Assembly: GCA_035325905.1 (NCBI GenBank)
Contig: DAOKYY010000092.1
Coordinates: forward strand, 1-14,681
Source: DYGX01 sp035325905
Lineage (GTDB): Bacteria > Chloroflexota > Anaerolineae > Aggregatilineales > Aggregatilineaceae
DNA length: 14,681 bases
Direction: 5' to 3'
The position numbers were made by a program, and so were the translations under genes. The stretch's first letter is position 1. Each line of letters starts with the position of its first letter. The notes beneath the pieces were generated by a model that searched no databases, was not told the origin of the DNA, and saw only the letters and a list, made by a program, of their open reading frames with translations. Shown in pieces: positions 6,629 to 14,669 of the stretch.

Positions 6629-7558
6629 ATGCTCGACCTCTACGAATTGCAGGTTTTTCTGCTGGCAGCCGAGACGGAGAACTTCTCCGAGACGGCGCGC
6701 CTGATGCAAGTCTCGCAACCGGCGGTCAGCGGGCACATCATGTCGCTGGAGCAGCGGCTCAACACGCAGTTGTTTGATCGCGTAGGGCGACACATCCGGC
6801 TGAACGACGCTGGCGCGGCGCTGGTGCCGTCGGTCCGCAGCCTGCTGAAAGAAGCGCAGCGGGTCGAGGAGATCGTCGCGGCGCGCCAGGGGACGCTAAC
6901 CGGCCTCGTCAAGCTGGGGTGCAGCACGACGGCCGGCAAGTACATTCTACCGAAGATGATGAACCGCTTTTTCGAGCAGCACCCTGAAGTGCGGATTTAC
7001 TGCGTCGTCGGGCAGCGTGGCGACTCGCTGCAACGCCTGGAAACCAACGAGGTCGAGATTGCCCTCAGCAGCCTGCGCATCCCGCGCCGGACGCTGGAAT
7101 ATCGCCATTTTGCCGACGATCTGATCACGCTGATCGCGCCGCCCGGCCACCCCTGGGCGCGCATGGGCACGATTGCGCTGGAAGACCTGGTCGAGCACCC
7201 GATCATTCTGCGCGAGTCCACCTCCGGCACGACGGTCACGCTCAACCGGGGGCTGGCGCAGCACGATATGAGCGTCGAGATGCTGCAATCGAACCTGACG
7301 CTGTGCAACACCGAGTCGATTGTTCAGGCCGTCATCGCCGGGATCGCGCCCGCCTTTGTCTCGGATGTGTCGGCCCGCGCCGCGATCGAGCAGGGCCAGG
7401 CGGTCGAGGTGCAGGTCGAGGGGCTGTCGCTGGTCCAGCATCTCTATATGGTGCGCCACACCAGCTTTTACGCGTCTGAAGCCCAGAGCATGTTTTGGGA
7501 TTTTCTCTTCGCGCCGGAAAACGCCGATCTGCGCTCCGGCCCGGTCCGACAAGGATAA
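6629..7558 (+). CDS. LysR family transcriptional regulator
   Basis: This is a 309-residue DNA-binding regulator. The N-terminal winged helix-turn-helix is plain: LQVFLLAAETENFSETARL, then QVSQPAVSGHI and LEQRLNTQLFDR (about residues 7-50). A linker helix follows, then the two-lobed effector domain starting near GLVKLGCSTTAGKYILP and running to the end, as in CysB/CbbR/CysL-type regulators. I chose the ATG at 6629, not the upstream 6563, because the family starts MLDLYELQVF and GAGG sits 7 nt before it. It is divergent from the selenocytochrome gene and ends 5 nt before the octahaem cytochrome start, so it probably autoregulates and controls both units through the palindromes in 6442-6628. The effector is unknown; a sulfur or selenium compound or redox signal is only a guess from context. 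Confidence 0.93.
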   Translation: MLDLYELQVFLLAAETENFSETARLMQVSQPAVSGHIMSLEQRLNTQLFDRVGRHIRLNDAGAALVPSVRSLLKEAQRVEEIVAARQGTLTGLVKLGCSTTAGKYILPKMMNRFFEQHPEVRIYCVVGQRGDSLQRLETNEVEIALSSLRIPRRTLEYRHFADDLITLIAPPGHPWARMGTIALEDLVEHPIILRESTSGTTVTLNRGLAQHDMSVEMLQSNLTLCNTESIVQAVIAGIAPAFVSDVSARAAIEQGQAVEVQVEGLSLVQHLYMVRHTSFYASEAQSMFWDFLFAPENADLRSGPVRQG

Positions 7559-7563
7559 GCTCC

Positions 7564-8595
7564 ATGCCGAACGCCCGACTCTCCCGTCTCGCCCTGCCGG
7601 TCGCGCTACTCAGCGCGCTGGCGCTACTGGCCGCGCTTCCGGCGATCCCCGTGCTGGCCGGTCCGCCGCTGCAAGACGGCACGCCCCTTCCCGATGCGAC
7701 GCCGCAGCCCGGCGCCGAGCCAACCGTGACGCCCGTTCCGCAGGCGTGCTCGGAGTGTCATCTCGACGTGGTATCGGCGTGGGAGACGGGCCTGCACGCC
7801 CAAGCCTACACCGATCCGGTGTTCCAGGAGGCGTGGCAGAAGGTCAACGGCGACCCGACCTGTTTGGCCTGCCATACCACCGGCTATAACCCGCGCACGC
7901 AGACTTACACGCATGAAGGCGTGACCTGCGAGGCGTGTCACGGCCAGACGCCCGCCAACCACCCCGACGAGCCGGTCATGATCAATCCGGGGCCGCAGGT
8001 CTGCGAAACGTGCCACGCCACGACCGTCACCGAGTGGGAGCACAGCGCGCACGGCGAGCAACAGCTCGCCTGCACCAGCTGCCACAACCCGCACCCGCAG
8101 CAGCTTCTCTTTGAGAATGACAGCGTGGCGCTCTGCCTCAACTGCCACGACGACGAGCCGCGCGACGATTACGCGCACCTGGCGCACCCGGAGCAGCTTT
8201 GCACCGACTGTCACTGGCACCGCGCCAAGCCCGAAGACCTGCTGGCGCACTACACCAGCGGCGCGCTCTACCCGACCGGTCACGGCGCCGTGGTCGAGAC
8301 GGTCGCCTGCGTGACCTGCCACGCCGATCTGGCCGCCGAGGAAGGCACGCTCGTCGGCCTCGAAGAAGCGATCGACGACATGGGCCTCGGCGACAGCTCG
8401 CACCCTCTGCTGGCGGCGCGCGTCCGTATTCATGAGCTTGAGGCGGAAGTCGACACGGTCCGCGCCCAGGGCGAGAACACGGCCGTGCTGCGCATCGTCC
8501 AGGGCGCGGTGGTTGGCGTCGCGGTCGGCGGCGCCGGGGCGCTGATGGTGTTGCGGTCCCGGCGGCGCGGGCGGCGCTTGAGCGAGCAGGACTGA
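7564..8595 (+). CDS. octahaem c-type cytochrome with C-terminal membrane anchor
   Basis: This 343-residue exported electron carrier has a signal peptide (LALPVALLSALALLAALPA, cleavage likely near VLAG) and eight CXXCH motifs: CSECH (62-66), CLACH (100-104), CEACH (122-126), CETCH (147-151), CTSCH (170-174), CLNCH (191-195), CTDCH (213-217) and CVTCH (249-253). The opening CSECH...W..GLHAQAY pattern resembles the cytochrome c554 / multihaem NapC-NrfB-like group. A short helical segment (about 285-303) leads to one transmembrane helix (about 309-330) followed by RSRRRGRR, which fits a cytosolic positive end. The haem domain is therefore anchored facing outward. The ATG at 7564 is preceded by AAGGA overlapping the lysR stop; the upstream in-frame ATG at 7495 lies inside lysR. 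It likely exchanges electrons with the FeS subunit encoded next and possibly with the divergent selenocytochrome. The terminal acceptor or donor is unknown. Confidence 0.93.
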   Translation: MPNARLSRLALPVALLSALALLAALPAIPVLAGPPLQDGTPLPDATPQPGAEPTVTPVPQACSECHLDVVSAWETGLHAQAYTDPVFQEAWQKVNGDPTCLACHTTGYNPRTQTYTHEGVTCEACHGQTPANHPDEPVMINPGPQVCETCHATTVTEWEHSAHGEQQLACTSCHNPHPQQLLFENDSVALCLNCHDDEPRDDYAHLAHPEQLCTDCHWHRAKPEDLLAHYTSGALYPTGHGAVVETVACVTCHADLAAEEGTLVGLEEAIDDMGLGDSSHPLLAARVRIHELEAEVDTVRAQGENTAVLRIVQGAVVGVAVGGAGALMVLRSRRRGRRLSEQD

Positions 8596-8609
8596 AGGCA
8601 AGGATTCCG

Positions 8610-9440
8610 ATGGACGACGAGAAATTTCTGACCCGACGCGAGTTCATCACCGCGCTGGCGGCGATCGGCGGCAGCGCGGTCGTGGCGCTGGCGCTGGCCG
8701 AGATCGAGCCACTGGCCGGCCTGATCCAGCGCGAGCTGGCCCTTGAGCTGCCGGAAGTTCGCCAGGAAGTCGCGCACGCGAGCGGCGACGCGCGCCATCA
8801 CTGGGCGATGCTGATCGACCTGCGCAAGTGCATCGGCTGCCAGTATTGCGTCTACGCTTGCCAGGCGGTCAACGACGTGCCGGATGATATGCGCTGGAAC
8901 GTCTACCTGCCCGAAGTGACGCAGACCGGCGTGCCGTTCCACATGACCCGGCCCTGCATGCACTGCCAGGACGCGCCCTGCACGGCGGTCTGCCCGACCC
9001 GCGCGACCTGGGTGCGCGCAGACGGCATCGTCATCATGGACTACAGCCTGTGCATCGGCTGCCGCTATTGCCAGGTCGCCTGCCCGTATGAGGCGCGCAC
9101 CTTCAACTGGAAAGCGCGCGCAGGCGACAGCGGCTATCAGTCCGAATGGGGCGCCGCCGAGGTCGAGCCGAGGCCGCGCGGCGTGGCGGAGAAGTGCTCG
9201 TTCTGCGTGCACCGCATCGATCGCGGGCTGGCGCAGGGGCTGATGCCCGGCGTGGATCGCCCCGCGACGCCTGCCTGCGTGAATGTTTGCCCGGTCGAGG
9301 CGCGCGTCTTCGGGGACCTGAACGACCCCAATAGCCGTGTCGCACGCCTGATCAAGGAGCTGCCCACCTTCCGGCTGCGCGAAGACCTGGGCACCGAGCC
9401 GAACGTCTACTATGTGCCGCCGGAAGGGATGCCGCTATGA
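8610..9440 (+). CDS. Tat-exported 4Fe-4S ferredoxin subunit (PsrB/NrfC/DsrO-like)
   Basis: This 276-residue electron-transfer subunit has four [4Fe-4S] cluster sites. The N-terminus has a twin-arginine signal (TRREFIT, residues 8-14, then a hydrophobic stretch), so it should be folded in the cytoplasm and exported. Cysteines group as C74/77/80/84, C116/119/124/128, C148/151/154/158 and C196/199/223/227, sixteen in the usual PsrB/NrfC/DsrO/HybA arrangement, with none missing. It starts 14 nt after the cytochrome gene, with AAGGA just before the ATG, and its TGA overlaps the ATG of the next gene (ATGA), which means translational coupling to the NrfD-like subunit. In the family, this protein sits on the outer face and wires the quinone-interacting membrane subunit to the catalytic or haem subunit. 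No molybdopterin catalytic subunit is encoded in this operon; cytochromes take its place. Confidence 0.95.
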   Translation: MDDEKFLTRREFITALAAIGGSAVVALALAEIEPLAGLIQRELALELPEVRQEVAHASGDARHHWAMLIDLRKCIGCQYCVYACQAVNDVPDDMRWNVYLPEVTQTGVPFHMTRPCMHCQDAPCTAVCPTRATWVRADGIVIMDYSLCIGCRYCQVACPYEARTFNWKARAGDSGYQSEWGAAEVEPRPRGVAEKCSFCVHRIDRGLAQGLMPGVDRPATPACVNVCPVEARVFGDLNDPNSRVARLIKELPTFRLREDLGTEPNVYYVPPEGMPL

Positions 9441-10836
9441 CGACCGCGATCGCGACGCTGCGCCGCCAGGCGCAGGCTTACCCGGTCTTCGCGACCTGGC
9501 TGATCTTCCTCGGCGCGCTGCTGCTGATCGGGCTGATCGCCGGGGCGTCCGTGCTGTGGGTCGGCCTGGACGTGACCAATCTCTCCAACCGCGTGCCGTG
9601 GGGGCTGTGGATCACGGTGGACCTCTCGGCCATCGCGCTCGGCGCAGGCGCGTTCTCGCTCTCGACCATCGTCTACATTTTCCGCGTCAAGAGCTTCCAG
9701 CCAATCGCGCGGATGGCGGTCTTTGTCGGCTTCGTCGGCTACACGTCGGCCATGCTGGCGCTGGTGATGGACATTGGTCGCCCGGATCGCTTCTGGCACC
9801 CGATGGTCTACTGGAACGTCCACTCGGTGCTGTGGGAAGTCACCATGTGCGTGATTTTCTACTCGATGGTGCTGGTCTTCGAGCTGGCGCCCGCCGTGCT
9901 GGAAAGCCAGGCCGTCGTGCGGCGCTTCCCGCGCGGGCCGCGCATCGCGCACCTGCTGCACCGCTTCACGCCGGTCGTGTCGGTCGTCGGGCTGGGGCTG
10001 TCGCTGCTGCACCAATCGTCGCTGGGCGCGACCTACGGCGTGCTGGCGGCGCGCCCGCTGTGGTTCAAGCCGTCGCTGCCGGTGATGTTCATCCTCTCGG
10101 CGGTTGCGGCGGGGGCAACCTTCACTCTGGCGCTGACGGTCGTCTACGAGAACGTGATTGGTCGCCGCCAGATTACGTCGCAGCTGCGCGGGCACATCGC
10201 GATGTTCGCCGGGCTGATGACGCTGGCGTATCTGTATCTCAAGCTGTGGGACTTTCTGGCGACGTTTTACTACAGCCACCTTCCGGCGCGCGTCGAAGCC
10301 AACAGCCTGCTCGAAAGCACGACGCCCTACGGGACCACGTTCTGGTGGCTGGAGATCGTGCTCGGCGCGCTAATCCCCGCGATCATCCTGCTGACGCCGA
10401 GCCTGCGCCGCCAGGATGTGTGGGTGATGCTGGCCGGGCTGCTGGCGATTGGCGGCGTGATCGCCAACCGCTGGAACGTCACGCTGTCCGGTCTGGTCGT
10501 GCCGATGGACTGGTCGCCCGGCGCGGCGAATCTGTTCGCGGTCCAGCCGTACACACCCTCGCTGGCGGAATGGGGCGTGGCGATTGGCGTGCTCGGCTAC
10601 GCGCTGACGATGTTCACGCTGGGGCTGCGCTTCCTGCCGCTGTTCAACCACGNNNNNNNNNNNNNNNNNNNNNNNNNNNNNNNNNNNNNNNNNNNNNNNN
10701 NNNNNNNNNNNNNNNNNNNNNNNNNNNNNNNNNNNNNNNNNNNNNNNNNNNNTACGCGCTGACGATGTTCACGCTGGGGCTGCGCTTCCTGCCGCTGTTC
10801 AACCACGCGCATCACGCCCCGCACGACGCGCATTAA
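9437..10836 (+). CDS. NrfD/PsrC-family quinone-interacting membrane subunit (interrupted by assembly gap)
   Basis: This is a polytopic membrane protein with ten predicted helices, beginning with YPVFATWLIFLGALLLIGLI and ending with the helix before LRFLPLFNH; the first loop holds VPWGLWITVDL, typical of NrfD/HybB/DsrP/ActC proteins. The family exchanges electrons with menaquinone on the outer side and passes them to the FeS partner. The 100-N run at 10653-10752 is flanked by an identical 55-bp sequence on both sides. Removing the gap and one copy restores a single 414-residue frame that ends NHAHHAPHDAH at the TAA 10834-10836, a His-rich tail. Read literally, the Ns shift the frame, and that shift is artificial. 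The start is fixed by the ATGA overlap with the upstream FeS gene. Ten helices fit the DsrP/HybB/ActC subtype better than the eight-helix PsrC form, but the exact subtype is not proven. Confidence 0.92.
10598..10807. other. assembly gap with duplicated 55-bp flanks
   Basis: Exactly 100 Ns (10653-10752) separate two identical 55-bp copies (10598-10652 and 10753-10807). An overlap of exactly 55 bp is what de Bruijn assemblers running k=55 leave at contig ends. The true sequence most likely has one copy and no gap. Confidence 0.93.
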
Positions 10837-10856
10837 GTGACGTCGTGCCATTAGGA

Positions 10857-10894
10857 GCCGGGCGCGTGGTGGGGTGCGCCCGGCGTTTTGTTTT
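10857..10894 (+). terminator. strong rho-independent terminator after the nrfD-like gene
   Basis: GCCGGGCGC (10857-10865) and GCGCCCGGC (10876-10884) form a perfect 9-bp GC stem with a 10-nt loop, followed by GTTTTGTTTT. It lies 20 nt after the TAA and closes the lysR-cytochrome-FeS-nrfD operon. Confidence 0.9.
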
Positions 10895-10915
10895 CGCCTG
10901 CCGGCGGGTTAGAAT
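10888..10915 (+). promoter_or_regulatory. possible promoter of hicBA, overlapping the terminator T-tract
   Basis: TTGTTT (10888-10893) and TAGAAT (10910-10915) with a 16-nt spacer resemble a sigma-70 promoter. Transcription would start near 10922, just before the GGAGGG ribosome-binding site and the hicB ATG. The -35 uses the T-tract of the preceding terminator. Confidence 0.4.
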
Positions 10916-10942
10916 CCGCGCACTCGAACATGGAGGGACCCC

Positions 10943-11158
10943 ATGCGCCAGGTAATTATTACGCCCGCTGAGGAGGGTGGCTACTACGCGACCGTTCCCA
11001 GCCTGCCCGGCTGCATCAGCCAGGGCGAGACGTGGGAAGAAACGATCGAAAACATCCGCGAGGCGATTGAACTGTTCATTGAAAGCATGGTTGCTCATGG
11101 TGAGCCAGTGCCAGAAGATGACTTGAATCGTGCCTTGATTATTGTGGATGCTGCGTGA
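10943..11158 (+). CDS. hicB: HicB family antitoxin
   Basis: This small 71-residue protein has the HicB N-terminal partial RNase-H-like fold: VIITPAEEGGYYATVPSLPG (residues 4-23), the classic E.GGY.A.VP.LPGC segment, followed by ISQGETWEETIENIREAIE. It ends soon after the fold, so it has no added C-terminal DNA-binding domain and is the short form. HicB binds and neutralises HicA. A strong GGAGGG precedes the ATG. The stop overlaps the GTG of hicA (GTGA), so the two are translationally coupled, in antitoxin-first order. Base composition falls in this pair compared with both flanks, which suggests acquisition by transfer. Confidence 0.92.
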   Translation: MRQVIITPAEEGGYYATVPSLPGCISQGETWEETIENIREAIELFIESMVAHGEPVPEDDLNRALIIVDAA

Positions 11159-11379
11159 GCAGATTGCCTCAGATTTCTGGTTGGGAGTGCGTCAAAGCGC
11201 TGCAACGTGCCGGATTCGTGATTGACCGTCAGCGCGGCAGCCACTTCATTCTCATTCAGCGCGAACCGTGGAAACGCGTCAGCGTGCCAAATCATAAGAC
11301 GCTCAAGATCGGGACACTACGCGGAATCATTAGCCAATCAGGGCTGACCGTTGAGGAATTTCTAGACTTGCTCGCATGA
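11155..11379 (+). CDS. hicA: HicA family mRNA interferase toxin
   Basis: This 74-residue toxin has the double-stranded-RNA-binding-like HicA fold: SGWECVKALQRAGF (8-21), then DRQRGSHFILI, where H30 in GSH is the expected catalytic His, and VPNHKTLKIGTLRGII towards the C-terminus, including the PNH...L..GTL..I..Q pattern. HicA cleaves mRNA and is held inactive by HicB. The start is a GTG at 11155 that overlaps the hicB stop by 4 nt; no better start lies downstream. All family motifs are intact, so the pair is probably functional. It lies 22 nt before selA. GC is visibly lower than in selA. Confidence 0.92.
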   Translation: MSRLPQISGWECVKALQRAGFVIDRQRGSHFILIQREPWKRVSVPNHKTLKIGTLRGIISQSGLTVEEFLDLLA

Positions 11380-11401
11380 GTCACTGCATTGTTTTCCGCC
11401 T

Positions 11402-12736
11402 ATGACCTCTTTCCGCGACCTGCCGAGCATTGACGCGCTGCTGCGCGCCGGGGACGACCTGGCCGCGCGCTACGGCCACGCGCGGGCCGTCGAGGCGCTG
11501 CGCCAGGCGGTCGAGGCGGCGCGCCAGGCGCTGCTGCGCGGCGAGCCGCTTCCCAGCGAAGCTGCGCTGCTCGCCGAGGCGGAAGCGCATCTCGCACAGA
11601 GCGCACAGCCGACCCTTCGACCGGTGATCAACGCGACCGGCGTGATTATCCACACCAATCTGGGCCGCGCGCCGCTCTCCGACGAGGCGATCACGGCGAT
11701 GCAGGCGGTCGCGGCGGGCTACAGCACGCTCGAATACGATCTGGACGCGGGCGGTCGCGGCCTGCGCGACACGCACAGTGAGCGCCTGCTACGCGAAGTC
11801 ACCGGCGCGCCGACCGGGATGGTCGTCAACAACAACGCGGCGGGCGTGCTGCTGGCGCTGACCGCGCTGGCCGCCGGGCGCGAGGCGATCATCAGCCGGG
11901 GCGAGCTGATCGAGATCGGCGGCGCGTTCCGCGTCCCGGACGTGATGCGCCAGAGCGGGGCGCGCATGGTCGAGGTCGGCACGACCAACCGCACGCATCT
12001 GAGCGACTACGCGAGCGCGATCTCGCCGGAGAGCGCCGTGATCGTCCGCGCGCACCCGTCCAATTTCCGCGTGGTCGGCTTCACTGAGACGGTCCCCCTA
12101 GACGAACTCGCGGCGCTGGCGCGCGAGCGCGGTCTGCTGGTGCTGGACGATCTCGGCAGCGGCGCGCTGCTCGACACCTCGGCTTTCGGGCTGGCGCGCG
12201 AGCCGATGGTGCAGGACAGCCTGCGCGCGGGCGCGGACCTGGTGCTGTTCAGCGGGGACAAGCTGCTCGGCGGCCCGCAGGCCGGGATCATCGTCGGGCG
12301 TACTGACCTGATCGAGAGGCTTCGGCGGCATCCGCTGGCGCGCGCCATCCGCGCCGACAAGCTGGCGCTGGCCGCGCTCGACGCCACGCTGGAGCACTAC
12401 CGGCGCGGCGAAGCGTTGGAGCGCGTCCCGGTCTGGCGCATGATCAGCCTGCCGCTGGAGGCGATCCGGGCGCGGGCCGAGCGTTGGGCGGACGCCGTGT
12501 CCGGTGAAATCGTGCGGGCCGAGTCGACGATTGGCGGCGGCAGCCTGCCGGGCGAGACCCTGCCGACCTGGGCTTTCGCGCCGCGCGTCACGCAGCCGAA
12601 CGAGGCCGCCGCCCGCCTGCGCCAGGCTGATCCGCCCGTGATCGCGCGCGTGGCGGAGGATCGCCTGCTGCTCGACCCGCGCACCGTGCTGCCGGAGCAG
12701 GACGACACGCTGATTTCCGCGCTGAAGGAACTGTAG
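11402..12736 (+). CDS. selA: L-seryl-tRNA(Sec) selenium transferase
   Basis: This 444-residue PLP enzyme converts Ser-tRNA(Sec) to Sec-tRNA(Sec) using selenophosphate, the bacterial route to selenocysteine. Family signatures are the N-terminal LPSIDALL segment, RPVINATGVIIHTNLGRAPL, YSTLEYDLDAGGRG, VVNNNAAGVLLAL, EIGGAFRVPDVM, VGTTNRTHLSDY and the PLP-lysine loop FSGDKLLGGPQAG with K287. Length fits the family (about 450-470). The ATG at 11402 matches the family start, but no Shine-Dalgarno is visible in the 22 nt after hicA. selB follows 3 nt after the stop, so selAB are cotranscribed. Intact selA is direct evidence that this organism can decode UGA as selenocysteine. That bears on the in-frame TGA of the cytochrome at 6112-6114. 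Confidence 0.97.
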   Translation: MTSFRDLPSIDALLRAGDDLAARYGHARAVEALRQAVEAARQALLRGEPLPSEAALLAEAEAHLAQSAQPTLRPVINATGVIIHTNLGRAPLSDEAITAMQAVAAGYSTLEYDLDAGGRGLRDTHSERLLREVTGAPTGMVVNNNAAGVLLALTALAAGREAIISRGELIEIGGAFRVPDVMRQSGARMVEVGTTNRTHLSDYASAISPESAVIVRAHPSNFRVVGFTETVPLDELAALARERGLLVLDDLGSGALLDTSAFGLAREPMVQDSLRAGADLVLFSGDKLLGGPQAGIIVGRTDLIERLRRHPLARAIRADKLALAALDATLEHYRRGEALERVPVWRMISLPLEAIRARAERWADAVSGEIVRAESTIGGGSLPGETLPTWAFAPRVTQPNEAAARLRQADPPVIARVAEDRLLLDPRTVLPEQDDTLISALKEL

Positions 12737-12739
12737 CCC

Positions 12740-14620
12740 ATGCACGTCATCGGCACCGCCGGGCACGTCGATCACGGCAAGTCTACCCTGACCTACGCGC
12801 TGACCCAGATCAACCCGGATCGCCTCGAAGAAGAGCGCCGCCGCGAGATGACAATTGACCTCGGCTTCGCGTGGCTGGACCTGCCCACCGGCGAGCGCGT
12901 CGGGATCGTGGACGTGCCGGGCCACCGCGATTTCATCGAGAACATGCTGGCGGGCGTCGGCGGGATCGACGCCGCGATCCTGGTGATCGCCGCCGACGAA
13001 GGCGTCATGCCGCAGACGCGCGAGCACCTGGCGATCCTCGACCTGCTCGGCATCCCGGCCGGGCTGATCGCGCTGACCAAGATCGACCTGGCGCCCGATC
13101 CCGACTGGCTGGAGCTGGTCCAGCTTGACATTCTCGACGTGGTGCAGGGGACGGTCCTCGAAGGGCGCCCGATTGTCCCGGTCTCGGCGCGGACCGGCGC
13201 CGGGCTGGATGATCTCGTCGCCGCGCTGGCGGACCTGCTCAACGGTCTGCCGCCGCGCCCGGACACCGGCAGCCCGCGCCTGCCGATTGACCGCGTGTTC
13301 ACGATCAGCGGCTTCGGCGTGGTCGTGACCGGGACGCTGCTCGGCGGCACGCTCAACGTCGGGCAGGAAGTCGAAATCCAGCCGGGAGGCGTGCGGGCGC
13401 GGGTGCGCGGCTTGCAGTCGCATGAGCAAACGCTGGAACACGTCGAGCGCGGGCAGCGGGTAGCGGTCAACCTGCGCGGCGTGGAGAAAAGCGATCTCGC
13501 GCGCGGGGACGTGCTTGGCCTGCCCGGCGCGTGGCGCCCCACCCCCCTGCTCGACGCCCGGCTGCGCACTCTGCCGGAGGCGCAGCGCCCCCTGGAGCAT
13601 GACGACGCGGTCAAGGTGTTTCTTGGCGCGGCTGAGGCAATGGGCCATGTCCGCGTGCTGGACCGCGAGCGCATCCTGCCCGGCGAGGAAAGCTGGGTGC
13701 AGATCCGCCTGGAGCGTCCGCTCGTCGCCGCGCCCGGCGACCGCTATATCGTGCGCCGCGCCTCGCCTGCCGAGACCATCGGCGGCGGCGTGATCCTCGA
13801 CGCCGCGCCGGGCCGCCGCTGGAAGCGCGCCCGCCCGGAGGTGATTGCCCGTTTCGAGACGCTGGCCTCTGGCGACCCGCTGGCGATCGCGCTGCTGAAG
13901 CTGGCGGCCGAGCGCGGGCCGGTCCGCGCCGGGTCGCTTGATTTGCCGCCAGAACTCGTCGCGCAGGCGGTCGAGCGCGGCGACCTGCGGCTCGACGGGC
14001 GCGGCTGGGCGATTCACCGCGAAAGCTGGGCGCGGCTGGCGGACAAGGCGCGGCGCGTGCTGGCGCGCTTCCACGCCGAGGAGCCACTGCGGCTCGGCAT
14101 GCCGCCGGAGGCGCTGCGCAGCCGCCTGCGCCTGGAGCCGGACGCCTTCGCGGCGGCGCTCGACTGGCTGGCGCGCGAGGGCGCGGTCGCGCTGGCGGAA
14201 GGCGGCGCGATCCGCCTGCCGGAGCACAGCGTCCGTCTGAGCCAGGCCCAGGAAGAGACGCTCGCCCGGCTGTGGCGCGCCTTCGAGGAGCAGCCGCACA
14301 CCCCGCCAACCGTCGCCCAGGCCCGCGAGTGGGTCGGCGACGCCGTGCTGAGCGGGCTGCTCGAGCGCGGCGAGCTGGTCCGCATCAGCAGCGAGGTGAT
14401 CCTGACGCCCGCCGTGCTGGCCCAGTGGATCGCCTTCGCCCGCGAGCGGCTGGAAAGCGGCGAGGCGCTCAACGTCGGGCTGCTGCGCGACCATTTCGGG
14501 ACGACGCGCCGCTACGCAATCGACTTTTTGGAGCGGCTGGACGCGCTGGCGATCACACGGCGGCGCGGCGACGAGCGCGTGCGCGGCCCCGGCGATTGGT
14601 CCCGCCTGGGTCGGGCGTAA
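12740..14620 (+). CDS. selB: selenocysteine-specific translation elongation factor
   Basis: This 626-residue GTPase delivers Sec-tRNA(Sec) to ribosomes stalled at UGA with a SECIS hairpin. The N-terminal EF-Tu-like part shows G1 GTAGHVDHGKST (5-16), G2 MTIDLGFA (37-44), G3 DVPGHRDF (58-65) and G4 TKID (113-116), then the beta-barrel domains beginning near RLPIDRVFTISGFGVVVTGT. The C-terminal half (about 370 onward) is the set of winged-helix repeats that bind SECIS RNA, ending with LRDHFGTTRRYAIDFLERLD. Length is typical (about 600-640). It starts 3 nt after selA, with AAGGAA just upstream. The C-terminal domains are complete, so SECIS recognition should be intact. No selC or selD is visible in the window; both must be elsewhere. 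Confidence 0.97.
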   Translation: MHVIGTAGHVDHGKSTLTYALTQINPDRLEEERRREMTIDLGFAWLDLPTGERVGIVDVPGHRDFIENMLAGVGGIDAAILVIAADEGVMPQTREHLAILDLLGIPAGLIALTKIDLAPDPDWLELVQLDILDVVQGTVLEGRPIVPVSARTGAGLDDLVAALADLLNGLPPRPDTGSPRLPIDRVFTISGFGVVVTGTLLGGTLNVGQEVEIQPGGVRARVRGLQSHEQTLEHVERGQRVAVNLRGVEKSDLARGDVLGLPGAWRPTPLLDARLRTLPEAQRPLEHDDAVKVFLGAAEAMGHVRVLDRERILPGEESWVQIRLERPLVAAPGDRYIVRRASPAETIGGGVILDAAPGRRWKRARPEVIARFETLASGDPLAIALLKLAAERGPVRAGSLDLPPELVAQAVERGDLRLDGRGWAIHRESWARLADKARRVLARFHAEEPLRLGMPPEALRSRLRLEPDAFAAALDWLAREGAVALAEGGAIRLPEHSVRLSQAQEETLARLWRAFEEQPHTPPTVAQAREWVGDAVLSGLLERGELVRISSEVILTPAVLAQWIAFARERLESGEALNVGLLRDHFGTTRRYAIDFLERLDALAITRRRGDERVRGPGDWSRLGRA

Positions 14621-14639
14621 AGCGACCGCGGCGCGCGCC

Positions 14640-14669
14640 CTGGCAATCTGGCGCTCGATCCGCTATGAT
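14640..14669 (+). promoter_or_regulatory. possible promoter at the window end
   Basis: TATGAT (14664-14669) is a good -10, with a weak CTGGCA (14640-14645) 18 nt upstream. It lies after selB and would drive a gene beyond the window. The rest of 14621-14681 shows no gene. Confidence 0.3.

Noticed and set aside
9437..10836. True frameshift or pseudogene in the nrfD-like gene
   Set aside because: The break coincides with the N-run and duplicated 55-bp ends, so it is an assembly artefact.
12098..14494. Long minus-strand open frame (798 codons) opposite selB
   Set aside because: It is an antisense shadow from GC-rich codon bias; the plus-strand frame encodes clear SelB motifs, and the antisense product is Arg/Gln-rich without domains.
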